DNA of 64,000 nucleotides, from assembly GCA_013076295.1 (NCBI GenBank), contig RQOL01000692.1, positions 62,001 through 126,000 on the forward strand, written 5' to 3'. The position numbers and the translations under genes were made by a program. The notes under the pieces were generated by a model. The model was not told the origin of the DNA. It saw only the letters and a program-made list of their open reading frames with translations, and did no database searches. Source of the DNA: Sanderia malayensis (lineage: Eukaryota > Cnidaria > Scyphozoa > Semaeostomeae > Pelagiidae). Of the stretch, positions 46,591-58,400 are shown piece after piece; position 1 is the stretch's first letter; each line of letters starts with the position of its first letter.

Positions 46591-49500
46591 ATGAAGAAAG
46601 CACCAATTGCCTATGAAGTCGATGATATTTTGCCTTTCGTAGGCGAGTTCAGTCGCTTTCAGTACGTCTTAGAGTTATTGTTATGCATCGCCATCATACC
46701 ACAAACCTTGCAGGTACTGATCATGTACTTTGCGGCTCAGAATCCAGGTTGGAGATGCGTGGCTAACAGTACTGTTTGCAAATTTGACAACATCACTTAC
46801 ACCTCCTCGACCAGTGGCTACGAATCAAGGTGTAGCATGCCAAGAGGTGACTGGGAATTTGTACAACCCAAGGACTACTCGATTGTTACAGAGGTATGCT
46901 AATTATAGTGTGCATGCTTTTGTATTCATATTCCGTTTTGTTCACAATTTTGTATCACTTGTCATCAAGATTGGAAGTTTCTCGACCGTGGATCTTGGCC
47001 CTCTTCACCTACATTTTTCAGGGACAGTTCTACTTGACCAGTGCATACTACTCTAATCATTCTCAAAGTGATTGTTATTATACACTGTGACAGTAAATTA
47101 CAGTTACTTCAATCTCGTAAATAAGGAGGTCTTTTCAATCCATATCCATGCATGGTTTAAATAACCAACTTATTCCCCGATGTTTCAAGCGCTTTTCTGT
47201 CACTCCCTATTTTGACAAGGTTCGAGAATGCTCGAGGCTTTCTTTCTTGGTTTTGGATTATTCTCAAATATACAGCAAGAACTAAATAACAACTTCTCAA
47301 TTTCCCATATAAGCCTATATTGTTCAGAAACAATGGGCTATTCTATTGTTTCAGTGTATGTCTTGCCAAGCAGCTTTAAGGCAAGCAGCTTTAAGGCACA
47401 GTATAATAAGTAACTCGATCTTAAGCTATAAATTATTCGTATTCTTATTTTTTGGGGTCAAAATTTCCCAGAGGCGAAAAGTCCGCATTTTAAAGATGGA
47501 CCTGTGTTGACATCTTTTAAGTTGACTCACTTGTTTGGAACAATAATAAGACAATCACAGCGTGTGGTATTATGTAACCAGGACACAGAAGTAAACACGC
47601 AGAATGGATTTCTCAGCAAATAAAGTAAATAAATAAGAAAACATTTGTCTAGCGTGTTTAAGGCCCCATCCGAACTGCATCTGGAACAGACAATGCTAAT
47701 CTCTTAGGCCCCGTTTACACGGCGTACCAGTCAAGTTTTTGTACTGATAGGTTTACCGTGTTGTAAGCGGGGCCTTATTGTTCTATCTTCAAAGGCGGTA
47801 AGGGTTTACAAGAAAGTAGCTTTATTGATACAGCGCGAACACCAAAATCTGAAGTCTGACAAAATGTTACATTTCAACTAAGTGGTCAAAGGTTCCGTCA
47901 AAGAGATCTGGAGCATCGCAATCTCGTGAAAATCTCTGACAGATAACCAACGGGTAACTTGAGGCTATTACTAAAAGCAGGACCGGGAACGACCAGGGAA
48001 CGAAATGTTTGAAATCACAGCTGCTGTAAGAGTGATCAGGACCCTAGGACCGGGGGCTTTAATGTAAAGGACCTATAGGTCCCTCGACAAACTAGCCATC
48101 CCAGGATCTGTTTGAATCTAATTGGACCAAATTGGCGGGGTGATACTGTATCTGCTGATTCGTTTTACTATAGTTCGTTTTTGTTTGTTGACATAATTTG
48201 TATATTTTTCTCCAAGTTTGATCTGCATTGTGACACCGAAATCTACGCATACTTTACTACCTCCTTCTTCTTCGTCGGATGGGGTGTTGGAGCTGTCGTT
48301 TTGGGCCTATGCGCAGATTGGTAAGTTAATAGGCCTCATGTACACGTAGTAGTTGGCTGAAATGCTATTATTAGAAACCCCTTATAAAAAAATAAAAATT
48401 AGCCGTTTTAACTAAGACGTTGCCTATTGAACTTAAGAGAATTTTAAAAATATATTCAGCTTATTCACTGTACAAGTTAGCCTGAGTTTAAAGACCCGCC
48501 ATATAGCACAGTGGAATTTGCTTCAAGATTTGCTGCCAAAATTTCACACCACCAAGTTTCCTTCAAGATTTGCCATATTGATAGTGCCCTGCCCCTACTT
48601 GATATGAATGCAGTCTTCCCTCAAAAATCGCATCGTCTTTTCATTCTGGTTTCTTTTTCCAAGGTTTGGTCGTTGGAAGGTTCTGTTTCCTTCCCTTGGT
48701 TGTGTGATGGTTGTTGGCTTCGTCAGCGTTTTCTCGCCGAATTTCTGGGTTTTTCTCACGACGAGAATCATTGTGGGTTTTTTCACGCCTGGCACTGGCG
48801 TGCTCATGTTTGTCATGGCGTCAGAGTTTGTCGGAAACAAATACCGACCGATGGCCGGCATAATTCTGTGGCTTTTCTTCACAATCGCTCTCGTCATCGT
48901 CGGTGTCAAGGCCTACTTTATTCGCAAGTGGAAAATTCTGTTCATGATTTGCACGGCGCCCTACCTCTTCACACTGGCCTTTGCAAAGTAAGTGGGAAGA
49001 ACCGTTGCCATATCGTAATGTTTTGTATAAACGCCCCCATTTTTATAGCCTCGTTCCCATTCAACGTAATTTGCACGAGAACCAGGATAGTTACTGGTCT
49101 CCCTCCTTTTTCTGCTTTTTACAGCAAACGAAAGCCAGGCGTTAAACTCCTTCTTTCGATATAAACACCCTTTTTCAATTAACGCCCCAACTAAATTAGT
49201 TGGTTTATAAGCAATTTGCCTTTCATGTTCTGTGTGTCGTTCTGTATCCTAGAGTATTTAAGAGTTTTCAAGAATTGTATTGGGAACATTGTTATCTTGG
49301 AGCTTCTGTAGATGCATATTATCATGTGATGTGACAAGAGTTTTGCCGTTTTACTCTTAGATTCGTTCCCGAGTCGATCCGCTGGTTGAATCTGAATGGA
49401 CGCACCGAGGAAGCGATGACAATATTAAGGCGAATAGCGAAATTTAACAAGATGACGATTCCAGACCACGTGACGCTAAAGCCACACGTGCAAACTGAAA

Positions 49501-51368
49501 AACACAAGACAAGCCCGCTGGATCTTTTCAGGCCCACAAGGACAGCATTAACTACATTGTTTCAAGCGTTTGCCTGGTAAGTTGTGACTATAACGCAATG
49601 CATATTTTAATACCGTAAAAGCTGTATTAAGCCCGGGGAGCTTATTTAATTTCCGATAGGGGGGCTTATGGCATATGGGGCTTTATAAAGAAGGGGGCTT
49701 TATAAAATTCTTAAATATAAACTTCAGAAAAATATTTTTTTAAATAATTGCAAAATAATTTTATGAGCTTTTATTGTGTAACCAATCGCAATATCACCAT
49801 CATTTGCAATTTCAAAAACAGGGGTGCGTTTTACGGTAACTCCATTTTGCTTGCCTTGAACTTCAAACTTATTCACTGCGAATGTTTTCTTTAATATATT
49901 TGTAATGTTCAATGTTCAGTGTTCATTCATTTGTAATGTTCATTTTGATTATCAAACATTATAATATTGGTTTTCAGGATGGTGAATGGCCTAGTTTATT
50001 ATGGAGTTGCATTGGCTGCCGACGATTTGGGTGGAGACATGTACAGAAATTACATTGTAGCATCGCTCGTTGAATTTCCCGCCGTTATTTTGGCAATTTA
50101 TTTTTGCGACAAGTAAGAAACAGGCACTAAGATATTGTTGCTGTTGTTAGATCTATTCATGCATTCTGTTTTTTGCTTTTATTAGTCTCACATGTTGACG
50201 TTTTGAAATTTTAGAATCGGAAGGAAGAAGACCGTGGTACCTGCGATGTTTTTGGCCAGTGCTACTTGCATTGCGGTGGCATTCATACCTACAGATAAAG
50301 GCAGTGGTAAGAATGTTGTACTTTATTGAAATCTACAGAAATCAAACATGAAAGCAGCGCCAATTCACTTGTATAGGCTCTCATATCATTTATTCCATTC
50401 ATTGGTTTTAGTCCTTGCTGCTATTAAATATTTTTAGTATCAGGATTACCGCAAATCATGAAACAAGCCCCCGAGGACTTGTTACTTTAGGTGGGGGCTT
50501 AGGGGGAACAATACGGAGGTGGGGGCTTATTCAAGGATTTACCTGTACGATATCCATGCTGACCTAAAAATTATTCTCTTAAAAATCTTAAAATCTCCTA
50601 AAAAATCTCTTAAAAAATTATCACCACTTCAAGGTTATATCATTTCTCCTATCGGGCTATACGTTCTGTTCTTTTTAGCGTTGGCCATGTTTCGGATCGT
50701 TTGCGGTATGTTGGGCAAGATGTTCGTGGCAATATCGTTTGATGCGATATACACTTGGTCTGTAGAAATCTATCCTACTGTTGTCAGGTATGCGAATCCA
50801 TACGATTCAAAGTTGTGTGTATATTTGCTTCAGTTTCAAAATGTCACTATTCAAAATTCGTTTGATTTTTTCACCAATGCGTAAACCCCCCTGTAGATAA
50901 TTTCTAATCTGTTAGAGACCCCATTTTTGATAAGGTTTTTTGTTCCCTGCCTCATTTTTGTTGTAATGTCCCTGTGGGCTAAATGCAATTGTATTCTCAA
51001 ATTTTACTCGCATACGTGTTGGCGCAGTTGAGCCTCGATATCATATGTATCCTCGATATCGTAACAGGTCTCAAGGCATGGGCTTGTTGCAAATCACAAG
51101 CAGGCTAGGCGCAGCTGGTGCACCTTGGGTGGCAAAATACTTGAAAGTTTACAGCGAAATTTTGCCTTTTACGGTGATGGGGGGCATCACCCTACTGTCG
51201 ACCTTTACCCTGTTATATTTGCCCGAGACGAAGGGCGTCAGCACTGCAGAAACCCTGGAAGAGAAGCCCCACGAGATTACTACTCCTGTCAAAGGAGAGG
51301 ATACAGAAACTGCTGGAAATGTCAATCTCGGCTACTTGAATGCCACTTGTGAATCAACTGCACTGTAA
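46591..51368 (+). CDS. SLC22-like organic ion transporter gene E, intact, 527 aa
   Basis: Exons 46591-46893, 48217-48320, 48664-48987, 49361-49576, 49978-50112, 50215-50306, 50679-50787, 51068-51368; sum 1584 bp, in frame. Lies wholly in single-copy right-contig sequence. It is the most diverged member: exon 1 is shorter (101 residues; DDILPFVGEFSRFQ, then FAAQNPGWRC), motif A is altered to CADWFGRWK, with W-K where the others have R-K, and exon 4 starts FVPESIRWLNLNG. Exon 7 has VEIYPTVVR and exon 8 SRLGAAGAPWVAKYL and LPETKG. Exon lengths 104, 324, 135 and 109 match its paralogs. A variant polyadenylation signal ATTAAA is at about 51399. Probably the founding or oldest copy of the array; substrate unknown. 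Confidence 0.92.
47707..47774. mobile_element. 68-bp miniature inverted-repeat element in intron 1 of gene E
   Basis: GGCCCCGTTTACACGGCGTA...ACCGTGTTGTAAGCGGGGCC, imperfect inverted ends, flanked by TTA on both sides (47704-47706, 47775-47777). Confidence 0.6.
49608..49700. repeat. Copy of the dispersed GCCCCC/GGGGGCTTA repeat, intron 4 of gene E
   Basis: GTATTAAGCCCGGGGAGCTT... followed by GGGGGGCTTATGGCATATGG; same word set as the other copies. Confidence 0.5.
50450..50545. repeat. Copy of the dispersed GCCCCC/GGGGGCTTA repeat, intron 6 of gene E
   Basis: CAAGCCCCCGAGGACTTGTT, then GGTGGGGGCTTAGGGGG and GTGGGGGCTTATTCAAGG. Confidence 0.5.
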
Positions 51369-52169
51369 TCCTGTGCGGTGTAACTTTCCATCTCTGTCAT
51401 TAAACTATCCTATGTTTTTAAATTTTGAAATTTTCACTTCAGCTGTCGGCCAGATCCAGTGACGTGGTGACTCGAGACTCGGGAATATGCAGCTTTTATG
51501 GGCCCAGAATTCCCTCCCCAAAACGAATTTTTTCCCCTTCGTACATTTCAAATCATTTTAGAATGACTCCAAGGTTTAAAGGGCTCAACGGGAAATACCC
51601 CAGTGTCCCACTTGACCACCACGCCACTAGAGATCCATCTTTGAATCTTAACAATTGATACAACAATCACCCCCTCCCCCTATCACCCCTAAATATAACA
51701 AACTGAACCCTTATGATTCTTGTGATTATCCAAATATCTGGTTCGTTTTATCATCAATAATGTTATATATGTGTTTATAATTGAATATGATTTTTTATAA
51801 ATCTGAATTGGAGATTAAATTTGAGATTGATTAATAGTGAAGTGTCGCATGTCTTTTGATTAATTTCTATCTTTCATAATCTTAACCTCGTGTGCAGATG
51901 TTTGATTAGAAATTGACAAATTATACATTTATTGAATTTTGTACAAAGTATATTGTTCGGAATTTGTTGCATCGAGTTCATGTCTCCAGTATGAAGAACT
52001 TCGGCACGAAAAACTGTCATTTGCCATGCGCGATTTATTTCAGGCTCTGATACATACTTTATTTGTTTTTCTTTTCTTCTTGATCGACCACGTGCGTGTT
52101 TGAAGCGAAGGAGACTCTCTGACTTTTGCTTTTTTCTCTTAAATTTCGAATTGGAAATTAACCTTCAAG
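51369..52169. other. Intergenic transporter E - NOP10
   Basis: 3' flank of gene E and 5' flank of NOP10. No further gene or structured element that I can support. Confidence 0.5.
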
Positions 52170-52792
52170 ATGCATTTGATGTACTATATGAACGAAGGGA
52201 ATCGTGTTTATACATTGCAGGTAAATTCTGTTTTATACGTAATCAAATGTATACAACTGTTAATGAAAGAAGTGTACTGATTTTCTTTTCCTAATTTTTG
52301 TTGATGTAAATAGGTAAGGCCCATTGCCGATTTTTGGAGCTTTCTTTTGAAGTAGCTTATCACCGAATATCTTAATGCATGCATTGTTTCATTTTTACAG
52401 AAAACAGATCCCAATGGAAACCCAACAATATCTGCCCACCCAGGTAGCTAAATTAGTAATAGTAATAATACAAAATTTATTAATTTAAATAATTTTTTAT
52501 TCCCTGCTGTTCTGTTGCTTATAAACTTTGGTTTATTTTCCTTATCATTTTATATTATTTATTTTATTTTATCATATTAATCTTCAGATTTCTGTATTGA
52601 ATCTTTCACTCTGATAGCATTTTTAAACAGTCGTGTTGTCTGAATATTTCCTTGTTTTTGTTTTATTATTTTGTTTTATTACTTGTTTTTTCAGCTCGAT
52701 TTTCACCAGACGACAAATACTCAAAGCATCGATATCTTCTTAAGAAAAGATTTGGCATTCTTCCTACACAACAACCAAAACCAGTTTACTAA
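52170..52792 (+). CDS. NOP10: H/ACA ribonucleoprotein complex subunit 3 (NOP10), 63 aa
   Basis: Three exons: 52170-52220, 52401-52443, 52695-52792; 192 bp including the stop. The protein starts [17 protein letters not shown] and contains [18 protein letters not shown] and [12 protein letters not shown], diagnostic of NOP10 (about 64 aa in animals). NOP10 is a core protein of H/ACA RNPs. With dyskerin, NHP2 and GAR1 it guides pseudouridylation of rRNA and snRNA in nucleolus and Cajal bodies and belongs to telomerase RNP in animals. Animal NOP10 keeps the small N-terminal domain but lacks the zinc cysteines of archaeal Nop10, as here. The start is set by the MxxxYYxNE pattern. LYRM4 follows 285 bp downstream on the same strand. 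Confidence 0.95.
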
Positions 52793-53077
52793 AGCTTCCA
52801 CAAAAATTACAAGAACTGCAACCAAAAACTTTTGACTCTGAATCTTGCAGTAAATACACCATCATAATTTACAGACCAGGACAACATGGACCAGAACCAG
52901 ACTTTATTTTTAATTATGTTTGTTTTGTGTTCTTTATACTTGCATTATTTTATATCTCTAATTTTGTTGATGTGTCACATCACTCAAGTCGTCGTTTAAT
53001 CGTTATGATTATTATTATGACAATCTACAAACAACAACAACAACAATTTCTTCCAATCGCGTTTGAGGAAGAGCAAG

Positions 53078-53694
53078 ATGGCTGCCAGTTCGAGGTCTGA
53101 AGTTGTTGCTCTTTACAAGCAAATGCTCAGAGCCAGCCAAGGATTTTCGAGTTATAATTTCAGGTGCTTTTATCTTGTCATAGATTATCATTATTATTTG
53201 GTATTGCAGATCTAACGTGTCTTTTCTGTCCAAGTTTCATATGCGAACCAAAAGGAGGCCTATTTTCATTTGTTTTGTTGTTTGGCTTGGCAGATACCTT
53301 ACTCTTGTCTAACTATAATATGGGGTTGCAAATATCGTGTCTTTTAGAGAATATGCTTTGCGAAAAGTGAGAGATGGTTTCAAAAAACATAAGGCAGAAG
53401 CAGATTGCGAAAAAATCGCAAGTTTTGTGGAAGAAGCAAAAAGAAACCTTGCTTTAATTCAGCGCCAGGTAACATGCACCAAATTCATATTGTGGGTCTG
53501 CCTTGCCTCAAAGTAAACTTAACCCCATTTTCTGGTCTCGATGACATAATCCTTTTACCTCCAACTGATTATGCCTTGAATCTGGGTTTAAATTCACTTC
53601 TTGTTTAACATTCTATATACCATTTAAACAGGCAGCAATTGGGAATATGTACCAGCATGATCGAGTAGTAATTGAGAGAAATGGCAGCATTTGA
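53078..53694 (+). CDS. LYRM4: LYR motif-containing protein 4 (ISD11), 89 aa
   Basis: Exons 53078-53163, 53348-53468, 53632-53694; 270 bp with the stop. Begins MAASSRSEVVALYKQMLRAS, with the LYR-type motif as LYK, then FSSYNFREYALRKVRDGF. The second half is an amphipathic helix ending near IGNMYQHDRVVIER. The length is close to the usual ~91 aa. ISD11 binds and stabilises the cysteine desulfurase NFS1 with acyl carrier protein in mitochondria, supplying sulfur for Fe-S cluster assembly on ISCU. A canonical AATAAA signal lies at 53719, 25 bp after the stop. No independent upstream exon seen; the 285-bp interval to NOP10 presumably holds its promoter. Confidence 0.95.
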
Positions 53695-54177
53695 CGATTG
53701 AAAGTTTGACATTTGACGAATAAAATTTGACAGAGAGAAGAAGAGAGTCCTGTTTTAAACAGATAAATATCTGGTGAGCTTAAATCTTAAAAAGAATATA
53801 AATCCTATGCAGCCAGCATTATTTAGTTGTGTTCAACGCATCCTTTCAAAGATTTTCAACATGACTTTGTTTATCATCTAATTTTTATAAATTTGTGTGA
53901 TAGACTTCGTTACTTTCTGATAATGTGGCCTAGAGTTTAGATATTGGAATATTGTGCCAGCTTATTTAGAAAATGATTTCATTTGTTAATTTAGAAATGT
54001 ATCTTGCAATGTATCTAACTTTTTTAGAATTAGTGATTCAATTGGAATAAGCGAAATTCATGTCATAAATCTCTGAATCTTGGTTGATGAACTATTTTAT
54101 GAGATCGTATTTATTCATGGAGCTATTATATAAAATGATCTTTTATCCCATTTCTGGGTGTAATGTAATAATTATCT
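53695..54177. other. Intergenic after LYRM4
   Basis: AT-rich, no supported gene apart from the polyadenylation signal at 53719. Confidence 0.5.
53719..53724 (+). terminator. Polyadenylation signal AATAAA for LYRM4
   Basis: Canonical hexamer 25 bp beyond the LYRM4 stop codon, in AT-rich sequence. Confidence 0.6.
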
Positions 54178-54188
54178 TGACACGAACA

Positions 54189-54899
54189 GCAAGGGGGAAA
54201 AATGTTTCGAACGTCCAACTATTGTTTTACTTTAATTGAACTGACCAATCAGTGCACTTTAAGAACAATAGAAATGCAACAAAACGCAACAAAATTGTCT
54301 GTCATGGCGGCTAAAATCCCGTCGAGCTGTGAGAAAGTGATGTTTTTAATTAGGGTTGCTGCCACAAATAGTTTCAAAAAACAGCTTCAAACAATCATTT
54401 TTCAAAAGAGCAATAGTTTTTCTAAATTTCCAACGGCCTGATTTTTAAAATTCATTCTAATAACAAAGATATGAGAACAAAAGCATGCTATATTTTCATT
54501 GTTTTTCCTTATTTTTGCCTCAATTCATTAGCAAGAGTAAATAAAGCTTGTTGTTTATTTAAAATATGGCGAAATTTCGTTAAATTTCATGAAGATATAG
54601 CATGCTTTTGTTCTCATATCTTTGTTATTAGGATGAATTTTAAAAATCAGGCCGATGGAAATTTAGAAAAACTATTGCTCTTTTGAAAAATGATTGTTTG
54701 AAGCTGTTTTTTGAAACTATTTGTGGCAGCAACCTGAAATAAAAACATCACTTTCTCACAGCTTGGCGGGATTTTAGCCGCCATGACAGACAATTTTGTT
54801 GCGTTTTGTTGCATTTCTATTGTTCTTAAAGTGCACTGATTGGTCAGTTCAATTAAAGTAAAACAATAGCTGGACGTTCGAAACATTTTTCCCCCTTGC
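54189..54899. mobile_element. 711-bp inverted-repeat (foldback-type) MITE
   Basis: Ends GCAAGGGGGAAAAATGTTTC and complement. The two arms, about 300 bp each, are near-identical inverted copies round a short AT-rich loop near 54545. Flanked by the 11-bp direct repeat TGACACGAACA (54178-54188 and 54900-54910). If one or two bases belong to the element the duplication is 9-10 bp, as for Mutator-like elements. No coding capacity; the open frames in the arms are mirror images of each other and resemble nothing. Confidence 0.85.
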
Positions 54900-54910
54900 T
54901 GACACGAACA

Positions 54911-55470
54911 GTTATCTTCGTTTACCATACATGCCTCATTTTCATTCACGCACACGCTCACATAATTTGAAACGAGGCATGGCCTAAAATGGCCTTTTAA
55001 CTGGACACATTTTGAAAATCTTAATTAATAATGCCTTTGGTCTTTGGTCATTTACGATGGCTTGCCGGAAATAGCTCTTCGTGAGTGAAGCAATACTTCT
55101 CACGAATGATCTTGCATGAATTGAAAGGTTCGCGGAAAAACAAGCAACAAGCTATCTTGCGTGAATACGCGAATAGGCCCACCCGTTTGTAAGTTCAATT
55201 GAAGCTGAAATTTATTTACGCATCTGTTTCACGAGAGTGAAACTTGTACACAAGAGCTTGTTTTGTTATTTGGGGACGTTCAGATGCCACTCTTGCAGAC
55301 GTAATTTCATGTATCGAAGCGGTATCCGGAGCACAGTTTGCTTAAAGTTTTTGTTAATTCCATCGCAGTTCAAAAGCAATATTCGTTATTTTTTTCGTCC
55401 ATTCGGTTTTCATTGCCATTTCTTTGACAAGGGAAAAAGTAAGTATCGCTGTTTTGGAAAGTACAACGAG
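54911..55470. other. 5' flank of glutathione synthetase
   Basis: AT-rich upstream region. An open frame in phase with GSS extends back to 55237, but it has no glutathione synthetase similarity and no plausible targeting signal, so I treat it as 5' UTR and promoter. Confidence 0.5.
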
Positions 55471-58400
55471 ATGAACCAATACGAGAATTTGGCATTTGAC
55501 CAGAACACTTTGAAACGACTTCGCGAAGATGCAATTGACTGGGCAAATATAAATGGCGTCGTTATGAAAAATGCAGAACATATGAAACTGAATAATTTTG
55601 CACCATTTACACTTTTCCCTTCGCCGTTTCCAGAGTATCTGTTTAAGGAGGCGTGCGATGCCGAGAAGCATTTCCACACATTAATGCAAAAAGCCAGTGA
55701 AGATCACGAATTTCTTGAAACTTCTTTACAAAGGTATGTATTGAATGGTTGAGAAGAAAGTTTATCTCAAAGCAGTAATACTTTAACTTTCTTAGCAGTT
55801 TTTCAATTTTGGCACTAAAGTTATCTTAAGGCTTTTTTAAAATTTTTTAAGTTACCAAACTGTACAAATAACATTTTTAACATTATATGTTGATAGACAT
55901 ATTATAACCACAACATCAAGTATTTGGTGCTTTCACTGCAAATTTCTTATAAAGTACTTTCTCATGAAAAATGTGTATTGTAAAAAATATATCATTAAGT
56001 GTTAATACACAGTTACACACACTTGTGAAGTGAACCATTTCATAAAAAGTAACAAAGTTCATGATTTCATTCTGTTTTTCAGTGTTGTTGTTCATGATGA
56101 TTTTACAAGAAGGCTTTACAACATTTATGCTGATGTCAGACAAGAAGGAATTAAGCAGGTATGCTAGAAAATTATTGCTTTTGTATAATGCAACCCTCAC
56201 TTCAATGAGGTTGCAGGTCGTTCTGCCCCACCCAAGCCCCACCCCACTCTCTATTCTGTCCCACCATTCCAAGCCAATTTGCCCCCATGAATGTAATTCA
56301 CCCCACATCAAGTGTTTTTCATATTGGTTGTGTTCAGTTGTAGTTATAAATGAGTTAAGTGACCCATCATTGAAAAGGTGGGAGAGTGTGAATTAACAGT
56401 ATCGATTCTTGAAACTGATTAGCAAAACTAAAACGTAACTTTGTATTGTATGTATACTGGAAATTCAATAATTGCTCTTCATATTTAGATTGCCCTATTA
56501 ATTCTTGTACCAATCCAGAATTGAAGCTTTAATCTTTACTCTCTTGTTAGTTCAACTCTTGTGGCGTAGTGGTTGGCACTTGTGTTTGCCACTCGTGGAG
56601 TCGCGGATCGAGTCCACTGAGCTCCACTTGAAGTTGAGTTGAAGATGAGTTGGGGTTAAATGAGGATCGGTACGCCGAGGATCTACAAGAGAATGTAGAT
56701 CCCCGGCGTACCGGGACTTTTCGTCTTTCCGTTCAGGATAGTTTTCGGCAGAAACGCCGAAAAACCATCAACCGATCGTACTCAACTACTAACTCTGTTG
56801 GTACACCGGGGTGACGAGGCCAACAGTGCCGGTCTGTTCATATATATCCAGCGACATCTGCTTGGTGACTCGCCACCAATATATATATACACGCTACAAT
56901 TACTGCTTGGAATCATGTGCATTGACTTTCTGATTGTGGGCATGAATCAATACGCATGCGTATTTGTATCATTAGTTATCTCTCCATGGTTTGAAGTTCA
57001 ATAAAGTCTCATTAGATCCCTTTTAAAGTGAATCCTTTGCTGTCATTTCAGCCCATCTGCCTCGATTTCATTCGGAGTGATTACATGCTTGACGACAATA
57101 GGAAAACTCACGTCAATGGATTCCATAATGGCGGATCTCGCAAACCAATCAGACCATACGAAGTGAAGCAGATAGAAGTAAACATGATTGCAGCTTCGTT
57201 TGGTGGACTTGGAGAGCGTGTCACAAAGCTACACAGGTTTCAAAATTCAACTTAATTATCATCATATGGCGATTACCCATTATGGGTCATCGTGTCCCCG
57301 TCCAATTTCACGATATACTGTGTATTTCCATGATTAGGCACCCCTGGGCGCTTATTAATTCTATCACTTGGCACCTCCGGGCGCTTATTAATTCTATCAC
57401 TTGGCACCCCTGAGCGCTTATTAATTCCATAATTTTTTGGGCAAAAGTATACTTTGTTGAGGGGGCGCTTATTATACGATGATAGCGCTTATTTGAGGAA
57501 GGGGGCGCTTAATTGGGGAAACATTTTGCAATTTGTTGTTGGTCAAGGTTAACATGCTTATTGTCCATTTTCAGGCAGATAGCTGATACTATGGGGGACA
57601 ATTGTCCTTTCACGAGAGAATCGGTACGTGTTTACTTCGATGCAAACATCTTTGACTTTTGAATGATTCCACCTTAACTGTATCATTGTATCTAACTGAG
57701 TCTGTAAAATGCTCTTTACGCAGATACCAGAAAATAATACCATGTCGCACTTGGGCAAAGCGTTGGCCGATGCCTGGAAACTATATGACAACAACGAGTA
57801 GGTCACTGCTTACTACGATACATCTATTATAGCCAGGACCCGCAATTAGAATAACAGGTTTCTCAGGCTGAGCCCTGTTGCTCATAATGATCTCCTATAG
57901 CAATGAGAAACTCATTGCTCTTCCAAAGACATAAGCCAGAAAGCTTCTTAGAAGTTGTTTCTTATTTGCGGAGCCTCGCTGTATTGCGATGGTTTAAATA
58001 AACGCCCACGGCGCTTATTGGACTATTCATGCATGAAGTATTGCCTTGAAATGAAAGAGAGAGAGAGTCATACTGTGCTGAGTTTGCCATTGCATTTTGC
58101 CATTGTCATTGCAGTTTCCAGTGACTAAAGCATCAAGCATTTTTTGTTCCTCTTTTTCCAGTGCCGTTGTCATGTTCGTTGTACAGGAAGGCGAAGCCAA
58201 TCGATACGATCAACGATTTCTACAGTACAGTTTTCAAGAAAAGTAAGTAGCTTTGTTTATTTGCTGATCAATCGATTAATTGATCGATCAATCTGGATTC
58301 GTCTACAATTGAACCTGAATGCATCGTAAATTGCTATAGTAGTTAAATATTATTAGCTTCCCTCCACACATACCGTCTACTATATTGCAATCGAGTTTGT

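Noticed and set aside
54202..54961. Paired 79- and 104-aa frames
   Set aside because: Mirror images in the arms of the 711-bp element; composition, not genes.
55237..55470. N-terminal extension of glutathione synthetase
   Set aside because: No similarity to the family and no convincing targeting peptide; the ATG at 55471 gives the usual start.
56562..56616. Functional tRNA gene
   Set aside because: A and B boxes are present but no full cloverleaf or terminator is evident; better explained as a SINE head.
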